The notes under the pieces are model-generated. The model was given only the letters and a program-made list of their open reading frames with translations. It was not told the origin of the DNA and did no database searches. From assembly GCF_947179165.1 (NCBI RefSeq), contig NC_077242.1, forward strand, positions 44,137,097-44,201,096: 64,000 nucleotides of DNA, in the 5' to 3' direction. Made by a program: the position numbers and the translations under genes. Below are positions 9,935-22,669 of this stretch, one piece after another. The first letter of the stretch is position 1. Each line of letters opens with the position of its first letter. The DNA is from Solanum dulcamara (Eukaryota > Streptophyta > Magnoliopsida > Solanales > Solanaceae).

Positions 9935-12724
9935 TGTAATAACTCATAACTTAAAGTACGTCTGCGACTCGTAAATATCGATGCATTAGTGTGATATTGG
10001 GAGAATATTATTGCAAATAGTTATGAATACCCAATAATCCTTATATTAAGTCATTTAAAGTGTTACACCAAAGTTATAGGCCAAAGACATCATTAAAGAA
10101 AAGGTTCAAGTTTAAAGGTTTATTGTGGAAGAATATTTTAAATGATCTAATTTATCATCTAACTTTGAACGAGTATATCTCCTAATATATAAAGAGTTAG
10201 AGGGTCTACAAAAATCAAATGAAAGGTATTTGAGCCTAGTTTCCAGTAAAATAAATAGCTCAGCAATACAACTTCGAAATAAAAAGTTATATGTATTTTA
10301 TGATAGAGATGCACACTGCCCAATCATTACGGGACATGTGGTACTTTAGGAAAAGTCGACAAAGTTGGTCTTTTTATATTAGAACTTAGGGATAACATTT
10401 CCCATTTACTCCAAAATGTTTAGGGACTGGGTTTGAGTTTTTTTTCAAGTTTTAATCATCTCCAATCTTTCCAAGCTTAAGGTAAGTTGGTTTCTTCAAG
10501 AATCAAGTGTGTTCCTCTACAAAGGTAAGTATTTTATTGAAGGAAAAGGTGTTTTTATTGAATATTACAAATGTAAAGATTGGTTTTAAGTGTCATAAAG
10601 GTATGGATACTGTCCTATCTCCATATATATGATTCTAAAAGATGTTTCAAGTTTAATTTATGGGTAGGACTCCCGTGATAGTGATAGGAAGCCGTGAGTC
10701 CATATTTTATGCATTGTAATTGATGTACTTGATAAGGAGGGAGTATGTAGGATGATATATTGGCTGTAGTATTGGTTAAAAGAGGGTTTGGTTGTATTGT
10801 ATTGAGGTAGAAAGTTTACTACAATAAAACAAAAGGTGAGGTGTAGAAAACACAACTTTTATAGTTGTTGCATGTTTGTCACTTGCCAAGTGTTTGATGA
10901 AATGCCTAAATTTCTAAAGAATATGTTGTAGATATTTATATGAGCTCCTATTATTGTCATTGATGGTAGTAGTTGCCGACAAGCTTAAACTATGAGCTTA
11001 TAAGAGAATTTTACATCGTTTGATAAAGAACTCACAAAATGGTGTTCAGAAACTATGAGTTTGAGTTTATATGTATAATTTCAATAATTAAGGGGATGGT
11101 TATTCATGAAGTATGTATTGGGGAGTAATATTAACCTCATAGGGAATTCATGAGCCCACTTGGGAAGTAGATAAAGAGAAGGGTATGGCGATATATCATT
11201 TATCTATCGTAATTATTAAGCTTGTCGCTTGTGAACCATTATTGTGTGTTTTGGCCTTGTTGTGCTTCTTGATTAGATTCTTATACTTCCCTATATGATG
11301 TTATCTTATAGAACTCAGCAGAGGATTTTGACAAAACAACGTAAGATAGTAAGTCCCGAAGTAACGTATATAAAGTTAAAACCTTTTTCGCCATTAAGGC
11401 ACGACCCAGAGTCGCATGTTTCTAATATAAATATCATATGAGATTACATGAAGAAGTATTCCTATTTGGAAAATCTTCCCATGTTGGAGGTCTAAACCTA
11501 TAGAGTTATAGTACTTTTTTTCTAGTCAGAGAAGTCATATATTTCACATCATCATTTGTGTCTTCAGTTGAAACTCTTAGAAGTTACAGGGTACATGTGT
11601 ATCGTAAATTTAAAGGAAATAGTTGGCCACTAATTATTCATATTTACATAGATCACATAGACATATAATTCTTAAGCTAAAGAAAATAAACGACAATTGT
11701 ATCACGAGTTATGTGATTCATGAGTTACTTCTAACAAGCCTTTACATGCAAGTTGAAATTATAGCCTACTCTGTAGTGTGGGGTGGGTATTTTTAGTGCT
11801 ACTACGTGCAATGCTATTTTGTACACAGAATTCAAATAGTGTTAGTTGGAATTTTTCATTGTAGATTCACCTAACTTATATAGGCATGCAGGTAAATCAT
11901 ACATGAGCCTAGGGGGCGTACCTTGATAGACCTCATTACCCAGACTATGAGATTTCACGCATGGTTTTGACAGTGGGATATAGATGCCATAGGTTCACAG
12001 ATCGCATACAATAGGCCATCATATGACTCCCTGATAGTTAGTTTTACAAAGAGCCACAAAGTTATATAACAAAGTAAAGACATCACTTAGGCAAATTATA
12101 GGAATCTTATATATATAAATGAATAAGCCATGTAATTCTATATGAGGACCCTTGAGATTGGTCATAGTTCTAGTGTTGGATTATGTCTCCTGCATACATA
12201 TGCTCAGATTTGCCTATCTTGATATTGATTCATTTGAGCATTCTTACATGTCTATTTATTATTCAGACTTATTTACATACCAGTATGTTTTATATGTACT
12301 GACATCCCTATTTTTATGGCGCTACATTTCCATTCATGCAGGATTAGGTACTCAGGATAGCAGATATTTCCAATAGACTAGGGACTTCCAGTTTAGTAGT
12401 GGTAAGCTCCACCTTTACCAGAAGCTATCATATATCTAGAGCCTATATTTAACTATGTATATACATATGTTAGAATGGGTATGTCGGGGCGCAGTCTCGA
12501 TCAATTATCAAATTCTTAGATGCACTCTTTAGAGGCTTCTTAAACTTAGTTTTATTTAAGTTGTAAGTAGCCCAATGGGCCCTTTTATTATCTATGTTTA
12601 GAGTGTCTCTTGGCTTATGTTCCACTGCTTATGAATCTACATCTTTAGTATGAATTAATACATATATTACAAGGTGCTTGGATAAGTCCTCGATGTCCTC
12701 CCTTCTCTAGTTGGAGGCGTGACA
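9935..12724 (+). mobile_element. LTR J: solo LTR of a Ty3/gypsy-like element (2790 bp)
   Basis: Begins TGTAATAACTCATAAC and ends GGAGGCGTGACA. Its internal layout matches other plus-oriented LTRs here, with a conserved segment near 10180-10290 (ATATCTCCTAATATATAAAG followed by a Lys-Val-like AAAAGTTAT stretch). No gag or pol accompanies it, so it is a solo LTR. It splits the last codons of element C pol. The target duplication is imperfect (GTTAA on the right, only partly kept on the left), which suggests a small loss at the left edge. No host gene or RNA is seen in these 2.8 kb. Confidence 0.7.
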
Positions 12725-14096
12725 GTTAAGAATAGAGCAGTACCTGAATCCTCAAACAAGCGAGGGTACTTTTCGTGCATGTCCTTCTCGATTTCCTAAG
12801 TGGCTTCCTCAACTGAATGATGCTTCTAGTGTACTTTTACTAATTTGATCTCTTTATTTCTCAACATTCGGATATCACGATCAAAAATTGCAACCAGTTC
12901 CTCCTCATATTGAATATTCTTTTCTAACAAGACCGAATCCTACTTAGTAATGTAATTTCTATCATCATGGTACCTTTTCAAAATAGATACATAGAACACG
13001 GGTGAATTTTAGATAAGCTCGGTGGTAGAACAAACCTATAAGCCACTGGCCCCACATAATCAAGAATCTCTAATGGACCGATATAGCAAGGTCTAATCTT
13101 ACCCTATTTGCCGAACCTCATAAATCCTTTTATGGGTGAAACCTTCATGAGGACTTTTTCACCAACCTTAAATGTCATATCTCTCAACTTGCGGTCTGCA
13201 TACTCCTCCAGTTTGCTCTGGACTGCCAAAAGCTTGGCTTGAATACCCTTTACTTTTTCATGAGCTTATCTTAACAAGGGAACCCCCAAGGTTTCACATC
13301 CCCATCCTCAAACCATCCTATGGGAGGTTTACATTCCCTCCCGTAAAATGCTTCAAACGTTCTTATATCAATGCTGGAGTGATAGCTATTGTTGTAAGAA
13401 AACTCGTACCAAGGTAAGAATTGATCCCAATGTCCTCAAAGTCAATCACACATGCTCTTATCATCCTCTAACATTTGGATTGTTCTCTCCGATTGACTAT
13501 CAATCTGAGGGTGGAAAGTTGTATATAAAGTGAGTTGAGTTCCCAACTCCTTATGCAACTTACCCCAAAACATTGAAGTAAATTGAGTACCATTGTCTGA
13601 AATGACAGAAAGAGACACCCCGTGCGACCTTTCTCCTTGACATAGATCTTTACCAACTATTGAGCATTATAATCCAGTGTGACCAAACTAAAGCGAACTG
13701 ATGTAGTCAACCTATCAACAATAACCTCTGATGTAGTTCCTTCATGAATCTTCAACTGCCTTGAGAAATAGGCTATGACATTCTTATCCAGCATCAACAA
13801 CACCCAAGCATGAATGTGAAGTATCATAATAAACAATAAAGTCCTATCAATCTCAGAATAGGCGCTATAGTCAGAAGATTCTTGAGCTTTTGAAAGCTCT
13901 CCTCACATTATTAAAACCACTCAAACGGTACTTCATTTTGATTCAGCCTTGTCAAATGTGTAGCAATAGAAACAAAGTTCTTGACAAACTGGCTATAGTA
14001 GCTTGCAAGCCCCACTAGACTCCGAAACTCAGTCACAAAACTAGGTTGAACCCAATTCTTAATTGCCTCAATCATTTGGGGATCTACCATCACCCT
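12725..14096 (-). pseudogene. Element C pol, 3' part: RT end, part of RNase H, integrase and tail
   Basis: Minus-strand pol of a Tekay/Del-like chromovirus. From 14096 leftward it shows the RT end (VMVDPQMIEAIKNW, then RSLVGLASYY near 14010), the RNase H start near 13920-13735, and a deletion junction near 13733. The integrase core follows (SVISDNGTQFTS-like near 13600, FHPQIDSQSERT near 13510, SYNNSYHSS near 13395), then the KVSPIKGFMRFGK motif near 13130 and a decayed C-terminus ending at about 12730. The integrase zinc-binding domain and the end of RNase H are lost at the junction. Many stops and frameshifts make it non-functional. It continues upstream at 17259-17757 after LTR H. Confidence 0.85.
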
Positions 14097-16048
14097 TGTC
14101 ATACCCCTTTTAGCTGATTTTTCCAATTTAAGTGACTATTTAAAAAAGGGATCATTTTATATATTTAGAGTCGCCACTTGGAATTGAATTTTGGTTTTTC
14201 AAGTCACCTTATTAAATCCTTAATCAAAAGGAAAATTGACTCTTTATTTTGTGGTCTGCGAACTAAAAATCTGGGTAAGGAATTCTGTTAACCGAGGGGA
14301 AGGTCTGAGGCACCCCTCGAGTTTTATGGTTCTAACATAGTCATTTTTTTGACTTACATATGGCTTGAAATAATTTTAAATATATTATACCTTTTAATCT
14401 AAGAATAAAAATGCTACTTACCTGCCTTCTTTGATTTATTATGAATTACTTAAAACTATCTTATTTTTATTAGGGTGCAGTGTACTGGCAGCATCGCTTT
14501 CCAACCTTACCCCAAATTATTGATTTATTTGTATCTTGCACCTAAAATTTATTTAAAACTCTTCAAATTGTAAAGTTGCTTATTATTACTATTGACCTAA
14601 AATATGCACCTAACGATTCCATTTAAAGATATTTAACTATCAAATTTTATTTAAAATTATAGAAATCTTTTTATAAAAGTCGAAAGGCTCTAAATTATTC
14701 TATTAAGAGTTTAACCAACGAGACTTACTAAAGGTAAAATTCAAAAAACAAATGTATTATATTACCGGCTAAAACTAATTATCAAGATTAAGCTTAACTC
14801 TCTTTTTTTTTAAAATAAAAAATAAAAAATACATATAGCTTATTTATTCGTTATTTTAGTGCACAATAATTGAATTAACTAAATGTGAAATGGATGAAGT
14901 AACCAAAAGAACAATTAGTTATCCAAACCCAAGCAAGTAAAAATAGAAAGCTTAACGATTAAAAATTCATATCAAATAAAGTAGACAAAGAATTGTAGTT
15001 CAAAAAGATACGAATGGAAACCCAAAAAAATTAAATAGCCAGGGAGTTTTTTAAATATCCATTGTCGAACGAAATATTAAACTGCCTAACTATTAGCCTT
15101 GTGCTCCCTCTTATTCTTCACTAGGCAATTTGAGTGCACTGCACTTTGTTTTTCAAGTAAAATGAAAAAAGGTCTTAGGGTTCAAGAGCTTCCTTTTTAC
15201 AAACTGTTAGTAGTTGTTGTTTAAAAGTAGCAATTTGAGAAGATGTTTTCCTTTTATATAGCATTAATTCCAAGTAACTCATGAGTCATGATTATGGTGA
15301 TTATCAAAAAATATAATGTCCATTAAATTTTATTTGTTAATCAATATTTTATGGGCCAATTGAACTTTAAATCTGCAAATAAAAAAATTAAATTTCAAAA
15401 CTTCCATCTATGTATGCATTTTTCCAGACATTCCCACATGATCTGCTTTCATATATTCTAAGAATAATATCATGAAATAAACATCAAGTTTTGAACAGAA
15501 CGTGAATATAACACATATTTTACATAACCAACATAAATGACCAAAATTTAATGTCCGTTTAATGACATAACTTCAATAGTAGATAAAAACATAAACGAGA
15601 GATTCCAATTTCCAACATATTCAAACACAAGATATCTTAGAGCTCGAACATATATAAATCCTTAACTTCGATGCTAATGATATACCAAAGCTATTGAACG
15701 TCTAAACATTTCAACCCACCTTGAATGCTTATTCAACAAAAGTTTGATCATATAACATTCTTAGAATAGAAAAAAAAAGGTAACAACGGGAATGAATCTT
15801 CAAAGTTCTTTTCGATTAACAATGAAAAACGACGTACAATCTACAGATTTCGACAAACTTGAAGTCGCGAACAAGACCTCGAACTCTAACTTAACTCTTA
15901 GAACAACTCACTTGTTCACTTTTCTTTCTCTCTTTTTTTCTCCGTTTCTTGCTTTTTCTTTCTCTGCGATGCTCTCTTTTTTCTATCGTTTTTTTCCCAC
16001 TCTTCTGCTTCTGGTTTTTCTGGGTGGGTTGCTCTCTCTCTCTCTGTG

Positions 16049-16057
16049 TGTATTATA
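16049..16057 (+). promoter_or_regulatory. Possible TATA box of LTR H
   Basis: A TATTATATAG run directly follows the CT-rich block of the LTR, the usual place for an LTR core promoter. No transcript evidence is available. Confidence 0.35.
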
Positions 16058-16242
16058 TAGAAGGGTAGTATGTGGGTGTGTTTGTTCCAAAAGAAAAGGA
16101 ACGTGAGGAGTGGGGTGTTTTGGTTGAGAGTTTTAAGGAGAGGGAGAGACGTGATAAAATATTTTTCCTGCGTGAGTATGGGGTTTGGGGGAAGGGAAAT
16201 AAGGGAAAGAATACTAGTATTAGGTTAAAGGTAGAAACTGAG

Positions 16243-16302
16243 AAAGTAATATATACTTCTCCAAAGTAATATATACTTCTCCAAAGTAATATATACTTCT
16301 CC
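16243..16302. repeat. Three perfect 20-bp tandem repeats
   Basis: The unit AAAGTAATATATACTTCTCC occurs three times without a mismatch (16243-16262, 16263-16282, 16283-16302), followed by a partial AATCTCC. Perfect identity within an old LTR points to recent slippage. Confidence 0.95.
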
Positions 16303-16927
16303 AATCTCCAGTAACCAAGGGTAGAAACAAGAAATATTTAAAAACATACTATATTTATGAAGAATTAAAATAAAACATCTTTACTTGGCACTAAATTTCT
16401 TATGCCTATAAAATAATATTTTAATATAGAGATAACAAATTAATGCTCTTCTCTAACTACCAATAAATTATTGTTCTTAGCCAAACTACTACATTTAATT
16501 GGATGGTTTAGGTTATTATTATTATCATTATTATTTATTTTTAGTCTAGCCATTTATCTTTTCTATATTTTAACCCACATAATTCTTCAGGTATTTAGAA
16601 TCATCAATCCTTCAATTTATTTTATTTTATAATAAGATAATAATGATATTTGATGAATAGAATTTGATTAATTATTTTATGCTAATAAAATATATAAAAG
16701 TTAAATTGTTAGACTAAGAATAAAATGTAACTAACAACATGAAAGTGACTAACTTATTTATTAAACTTAATTTAAAATAGAACAAATATTTTTTGTAAAT
16801 TTTCTATTCTTTTGAAATAGTAAAAAATAAAACTTACATTAAAATATGACTCTATTTTTGTAGTTTTTCATATTTTTTTTAAAAAACTTACTAAAATAAG
16901 ATAAAATCAAAATATCTAATAAGAGGC

Positions 16928-17183
16928 CGTTTGAATTGACTTATTAGCTGTTTTCAGCTTTTTTGAGTGTTTGACTGGTCAACTTAAAGTCATTTTGTGC
17001 TTAAAATAAGCCCCAATAAATAGTTGGATTTATTTGGATAAACTTATTTTAAGCAGTTTATAAGTTGCAAACAGCTTATAAGTCAAAAAAAAAAGTTGGC
17101 CTGCACCTACTTTTTTTTAAAAAAACTTATAAGCAGTTTTCAACTTATAAGTTGCTTAAAAATAAGTCAATCCAAACAGGCTA
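16928..17183. mobile_element. hAT-like MITE nested in LTR H
   Basis: Terminal inverted repeats: the left end has GGCCGTTTGAATTGACTTAT and the right end, complemented, GCCTGTTTGGATTGACTTAT. Interior repeats such as AACTTATAAGCAG and CAGCTTATAAG are also inverted, so most of the 256 bp can fold. Flanks CTAATAAG and CTATTAGA look like a degraded 8-bp duplication, as hAT elements make. No transposase, so non-autonomous. Confidence 0.75.
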
Positions 17184-17258
17184 TTAGACATAAAAGAAAT
17201 ATTTAAAAATCAAAAAAGGTGTAAAGTCTGAAGTTCGGTCAAAAATTACGTGTCTATA

Positions 17259-17757
17259 GCCCTTTCTTTTGAAACCATATGTCCTAAGAATGCAACTGAA
17301 GACAACCAAAATTCACTCTAAGAAAATTTTGGATACAATTTCTGTTTCCCTAAGATACCAAAAAAAATACAAAGATGGTCTGCATGCTCTCCCTTACTCT
17401 TAGAGTAGATCAGGTTGTCATCGATAAACATGATCATAAAGGAATCTAAGAATGCAAACCACCCCATTCATCAAACTCATAAGGGTTGCAGATGCATTAG
17501 TCAATCCAAATGACATTGCCAAAAACTTATAATGTCCATACTGAGTTCTGCAAGTCATTTTATGTATGTCCATACTGAGTTCTGAAAGTCGTTTAATTGA
17601 TGATAGCCTTAACTTAGATCAATCTTAGAGAAGACTGAAGCACCCTATATTTCGTCAAATAGGTTATCTATACAAGGCAAGGGATACCTATTCCATATTG
17701 TGACCTTGTTTAATTTTTGATAATCCATACATATTCTCATGCTAATATCTTTTTTTA
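17259..17757 (-). pseudogene. Element C RT core (minus strand)
   Basis: Read leftward from 17757: [18 protein letters not shown], then [21 protein letters not shown] (near 17610), the palm motif with [11 protein letters not shown] near 17410-17445, EHADHLCI and the EFWLSSVAFLGHMVSKE block that ends at LTR H. The catalytic Asp-Asp pair of the FIDD motif is intact. Stops are present, and a local duplication of about 45 bp (two copies of GTCCATACTGAGTTCTG near 17535 and 17567) lies between the palm motifs. The N-terminal part of RT lies at 30658-31017, beyond LTR G. Non-functional. Confidence 0.85.
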
Positions 17758-17812
17758 TGATGCCCCAACTCAAGGGCACAACTGGCACCTAATGCCAAAA
17801 CTTAAGCTTGAG

Positions 17813-17817
17813 CCGAC
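17813..17817. repeat. Target site duplication of element B, left copy (CCGAC)
   Basis: Identical to 27792-27796, immediately outside the LTR ends. Confidence 0.9.
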
Positions 17818-20587
17818 TATTACACCCCACATCTTTGAACTCGGAAGGTTTCTTAAGTTACTTAGAAGCTGGTATGTGAGCCACTTAAGTTACGACCCTA
17901 TTGAACAACTCTAAGAAGGAAGAATGTGACACCCCATGGTAGGGAAGGTTGGAAATAGGGTCAAGAGAAGCCGAAAGGAGTTGGAGGCCAAGTAACGAGT
18001 CGTAGGAATCGACTTATCTACGTAAACTACTAATTTAGAAGTCTTACATACGTGAGTTACTTGATTACATACCAAGCTTACGTAGCAAGGGTTTCATAGG
18101 CTCTTAAAGTGAGATGAGATTACAAACGAGATTACGAACCCATGAGGAGGAAAACAAATTGCATGGGGCAGCCAATGGGAGGGTGACACGTGACAGCACC
18201 TAAGCAAGTAGGTGACCCACCTGCTTGGGGGAAGTGGGCCCCACTGCCACATGGCAGCCCCTCCTTCAGCATGTAGATACGGTGGCCCAATAGGGGCTGG
18301 ACACGTGTCACCTCTTGGGGATGACATGTTTCACACCCTATAGCCACATATATGTATGTATATGAATCATATACTTTAGTTTTTTCCTCAAATTTCAGCC
18401 AAAATAAGAGAAAACAAACCCTAGAGCAAAGGAGAAAATTGCGACGGCTTGGGAGAAAAATAAGGTAAGTCCCGATTTCATTCCGTAAATTAATTATATA
18501 GCATATACCATGATGATATGAAAGTATTAGTAGAATAAATTTAGAGTTTGGTGTAGCCAAAAAATGGACAGCAAGCTGCCACAATGATTCAGCACGCTAA
18601 AAAAAATTTCGAGGCGCGATTTCGGCGAGTTCTAGCCAATTTTGGGAAAGGTAAGTTCTTCCCCTCTAATTTGAAGTTTATGATGTTACATTAGGGTGTA
18701 TTAAACACCTTAGGGGATGATGTAAGTTGGGGAAAAGGTTTGAAAAGTTCGGCGTTTGAAATAAATGAATTTGGAATCACTATAGTTAAATAGTTGTCGA
18801 AGTAAGGTGTTGTGCGCGTGGGGGCTGCTGATGGTTGTGTTGTGGAGTGTTGCAGGGTCTAAGAGTTCTCTAAATGAGGTGGGGGAGATGCTGGTTACAG
18901 CCACACAACCCCCCGCTTCGTACGGTTAAAGGTTTCGCAAAATAGAAACTAGAAACCCTCTTTTGGTATCGTAACTTCGGGCGAGTCGTTTGGAGTTTAT
19001 ATTGTGTAATGTTTCCATGTTATATATATATGAGCTGCTGGTTGTATTGTTGGTTGGATGCAGATGTTAAGGACATGGTTGGGAAATTCGGATAGGGCAC
19101 ATTATAGGGGAGGTGCTGTCTGATTTCCGTTAACACCTTAACTAGTTAAGGAACTAGTTGAGAAGGCAAGCGAGGGGATAAATGCTATGAATACTAGTGG
19201 GTAGCCTAAGTTGCTGAAAAATCTAAGGTTGTTAATACTCGCCTTATTTTTGTGTTAAATAGGTTTTGAGGACGACGACGTAAACACGACTAAGGGAAGT
19301 CCATAAGAGGTATGTGAAACCTGTCCCTTCTCTTCTTTTGGCATGTCGTAGAGGTAAGTAAGCAGTGATATAACGCCTAAAGTAATTCCATTCTTGAATG
19401 CTCCTTATTCAATGCTGAATGTTAAAGCTTGTATGATAGTTAAGCTAATTTCCTTGAATCTTTTATACACTGAGGACTTAATGAATATACAGACTCCTAG
19501 TCATAAAATTATTCGAATACGAATACTCTGGAGTTCTTAGGTGAATAGTCCTACTTTGGTATATATCTAGGAACCTCAAGATGTAATTAATGTAGCCCCT
19601 AATGGAACTTAGAGGGCAGCTAGAATGACTATACTGTTACTCGAATTCTTAAACAATAACTTAGTCCTCTTATATAGTTGAGTCTCGGATAATGATTTAA
19701 ACTGTGTTTGGTTTCTCACTACTCTACTCGTGTATACTGTAACACTTCTTCTCTAAGTCCCGGGCCAGTTATTAGATTCGTGCAATTCACTGCATTGTCC
19801 ACCGAGCCTTTTTCTAGAGGGCCGGGTACGTATGTATATATATGATGATGATGTGTTGTAATAAGGTCGCGATATCACGGAGCCTGATACTGATACTACA
19901 TATATGATTCACCGGACCCATGATGGGGCCGGCTATATTGAAAATTTGAGCATGCATGTTTTGGTGATTCACAGAGTAGTGGTACATGTTTCTGATTTGA
20001 TAATTGGTTCTCTGCTTCTCCATTTTGGATATACCTCCAGTTGTACTATGTTACGTTTTACATACTCAGTACATATGTCGTACTGACCCCCTTTCTTGGG
20101 GGGATGCATTCATGCCCGCAGGTACAGATACATGTTTTGGGAGTCCGTCAGCTTAGGATTCCATGCAGCTCAACAAGGAGAGGCTTCATTATATCGGGGC
20201 CTAGTTTTGATACTGTCCACTAATGTGTAACATTGTTTTGTCCATTCGGGGGTATGCGGTGGCCCTGTCCCACCATATGTTGTCGTTTATATTTTTAGAG
20301 GTCTGCAGACATGTATATGTGGGTTGTGTATGTCAGTTTGATTCAGCTGGGTCTACCTGATATATGATATATGTGATTATGTTATGGCAGCCTTGTCGGC
20401 TTGCGTGCCCTGTCATGTTGTGATACAAATGAAAAGGGCTATAGGTTTATGAAAATATTATCGCCCGATAGGGATCTATTACATGATATTGTATTATTTA
20501 CGATTCAATGTGACCAAAGCTAACAGATATGTGTACGTGGGGTCCAGCTCGGACCCCAGTCGCGACTTACGGGGTTGGGTCATAACT
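17818..20587 (+). repeat. Element B 5' LTR (2770 bp)
   Basis: Starts TATTACACCCC (TG mutated to TA; the 3' copy has TGTTACACCCC) and ends GGGTCATAACT (3' copy GGGTCGTGACA). It has an extra 11 bp near 18050 relative to the 3' copy. Near 18203 there is a hairpin word, CAAGTAGGTG / CACCTGCTTG. Antisense open frames here (for example 18132-18584) recur in the 3' LTR only because the LTRs are copies. Confidence 0.92.
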
Positions 20588-20591
20588 AAAG

Positions 20592-20603
20592 TGATATCAG
20601 AGC
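20592..20603 (+). other. Element B primer binding site (tRNA-iMet type)
   Basis: TGATATCAGAGC, a one-base variant of TGGTATCAGAGC, four bases after the 5' LTR. Confidence 0.8.
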
Positions 20604-22669
20604 AGTTCGTCCTTAGATTGTCTGGAGATCGTGTCTAGTAGAGTCTTGGTTATTGATGTATTGCGTGCCACATCTATTAACAGAAAGCTACAGGACATTT
20701 AGGATGTTACTTTTCTTCTACATTTGAGATTGTGCTTTAGATCCGAGTCATAAGAAAATTCCTTATACTAACCTTGGATCTTAACAGAAGGACGACACCA
20801 ACAGAAGGAGGTAATTGACGATATGGAAATTTATGAAGCATGCAGGTAAGTAAAGTAAAGCCACGGAAGATATCCGTCGGGTAAGGTATTGAAATATAAA
20901 GTTGAAACTTGAAAGAAAAGTAGGCAGGAAGTGCAACAGATGCAGTTTGAAGTTGGACATACGAGGTAAGTCCAGTATTTTTATGTTAGTATTGACATTG
21001 AAAGCCCTGTGTGGCTGTGATATGAGACGATATTGAAAGCCCTGTGTGGCTGTGATATGACATGAATATATATATATGTGTGTTGGTCCTGTGAGGAATT
21101 ATTGGCATTTTCTGCGTGTAGGTTACGGGATAGTAAGAAGTGTAGAGGAAACTCTACCGAATTTTTCCCAGAATGGGGAAAAAGAAATGAAGCATAAAAT
21201 TTTGAGATGTTGGAGAAATTGATACCAAGTACCCCTACTGTGTTTAACCAAAGCTGTAAGAGGTATCCTTCAGGTCGTCGATAAGGGGCACCCTTTTCAC
21301 TTGAAGTATTTTATTTTGGAGGAACAAAAGCTTATTTACGTAGTAAAGTTCAGACTACGGTATCTCCAGCCGTATTTATACTATAGAAATATAAACAGAG
21401 GGCTCAGGATGAAGGATAAGATGTCCCGCGAATGAGTTTCACTCTTTTTGAAAAACATACCAAGCCCTCAACTCCTAATTGTAAATTAGATGAGTTGTTC
21501 ATAACTCGAGGATAAACTCAGAAGGAGACCAGGTAGGTCAAGTATTAAAAGGAGTACTGTGATGTTTAAGAGGTTCTAATTTCTTCCAACAATGGTTGGA
21601 AAATGATTTATGATAACAGTTTATAGTTCTCCATTGACTAATTGGGGAAAGACCTAATAGAAATACCTCAAAGAGATGTCAGGAACTGAATACGAATACG
21701 AACTAAAAGAGGGATATCGATATGTAAGTATGAATTGAACAGTGTGATACGAGTATGCAGCGATAAAGTGGAACCACTAGTAAGATGCACTTAGTACGCG
21801 TTGACTAAGTTAAAGGCATGCGTTGAGAACGCAGTAAGAGCATGGGGCTTAAGATACAAAAATGACGCGTGTACACAACGTCGCCCTAAAAATAGTGGAA
21901 CCCTTAAGGGACGAGGATGGAAAACTTAAGGAACAAATAATGCAACTTCTATTCGCCCCAAGAAGAAAAGGATATAGGTTGGGACAAAGCCACTACTTCG
22001 AGAAAACCTGGAATAGTTATCGTCAGAATACTAGCACTTCCTAGTTGAAGTTAGAACGCCTACAAGCACCAACAAATGAAAGTACGAGTACCCTCTAAAG
22101 GGGGGAAGTTAGTGAGAAAATAGCAAAAGTAGGAGGAGGCAACTGATATGGCAATATATTTGGGATGGACGTCTAAACTTCAATAAGATATCTTGCCGAA
22201 CCAAGTTAGAAAGGTCCGGAAGCTACCAATAATTGGATGGAAGCCAGAATGCTACATAAGGCAGCGATAAGAAGTTGTGACGAGACCCTGAATAACATAA
22301 CACTAGAAGGCGGCTGCGTATAAAAACAAAAGAGTGTAACCATGAAAGGATATCAATCAACTTAAGAAACATTACGAAGGATAGTAACAACATGCTAGAC
22401 CAAAAGCCAAAATGTTGGTTATAGAGTTAGTCGCAAATGATGTTGCGATAGATAAATAATCAAAGAAAAAGGAATAGAAAGCCTCCTGTGGTAGAAAATG
22501 AGGAGAATATAAAGTGAATAAAGGATTATGGAGCTAAAGGTCTATGCCGATACTGGATGCAAGATAACAGACTAAAGGACAGGGCAAAACATAAAGACTC
22601 GCGAGACAACGCTGAGGTAAATCTAGAGCTAAGTCAAGTGCCCCACACATTATGGCAAGGATTACAATG
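20604..22669 (+). other. Element B interior, left part: no recognisable gene
   Basis: About 2 kb of leader and internal DNA with stops in all frames. I find no Gag core, zinc knuckle or protease motif. A short open frame at 21862-22044 has no family I know. The only regular structure is a 35-bp direct duplication at 20997-21066. Confidence 0.6.
20997..21066. repeat. 35-bp tandem duplication in element B leader
   Basis: Two copies (20997-21031 and 21032-21066) sharing GAAAGCCCTGTGTGGCTGTG and its flanks, differing near the end of the unit. Confidence 0.9.

Larger units (their letters stand above)
14097..17258 (+). mobile_element. LTR H: solo LTR (3162 bp) inserted in element C RT
   Basis: Starts TGTCATACCCC and ends TGTCTATA (probably once TGTCTACA). 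It is flanked by ACCCT (14092-14096) and GCCCT (17259-17263), a 4/5 match. Removing it joins two neighbouring parts of element C RT. It holds a pyrimidine-rich block (15900-16040), a TATA-like run (TTATATAG near 16050) that could be its promoter, a triple 20-bp repeat at 16243-16302 and a nested hAT-like MITE at 16928-17183. The remaining AT-rich sequence (14160-15780 and 16305-16925) shows nothing else I can name. I recall LTRs with this start and the GAGTCGCCACTTGG word from Solanaceae. Confidence 0.8.

Noticed and set aside
15792..16304. Frames of 65-104 aa on both strands in LTR H
   Set aside because: They arise from a CT-rich and then GA-rich low-complexity block at the LTR promoter.
18132..18584. 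Antisense open frame of 150 aa, repeated at 25308-25763
   Set aside because: It lies in both LTRs of element B and is conserved only because the LTRs are copies. No family, no codon structure, and it runs antisense to the LTR leader.
19904..20086. Short open frames repeated at 27107-27427
   Set aside because: LTR copies of B again; no product recognisable.
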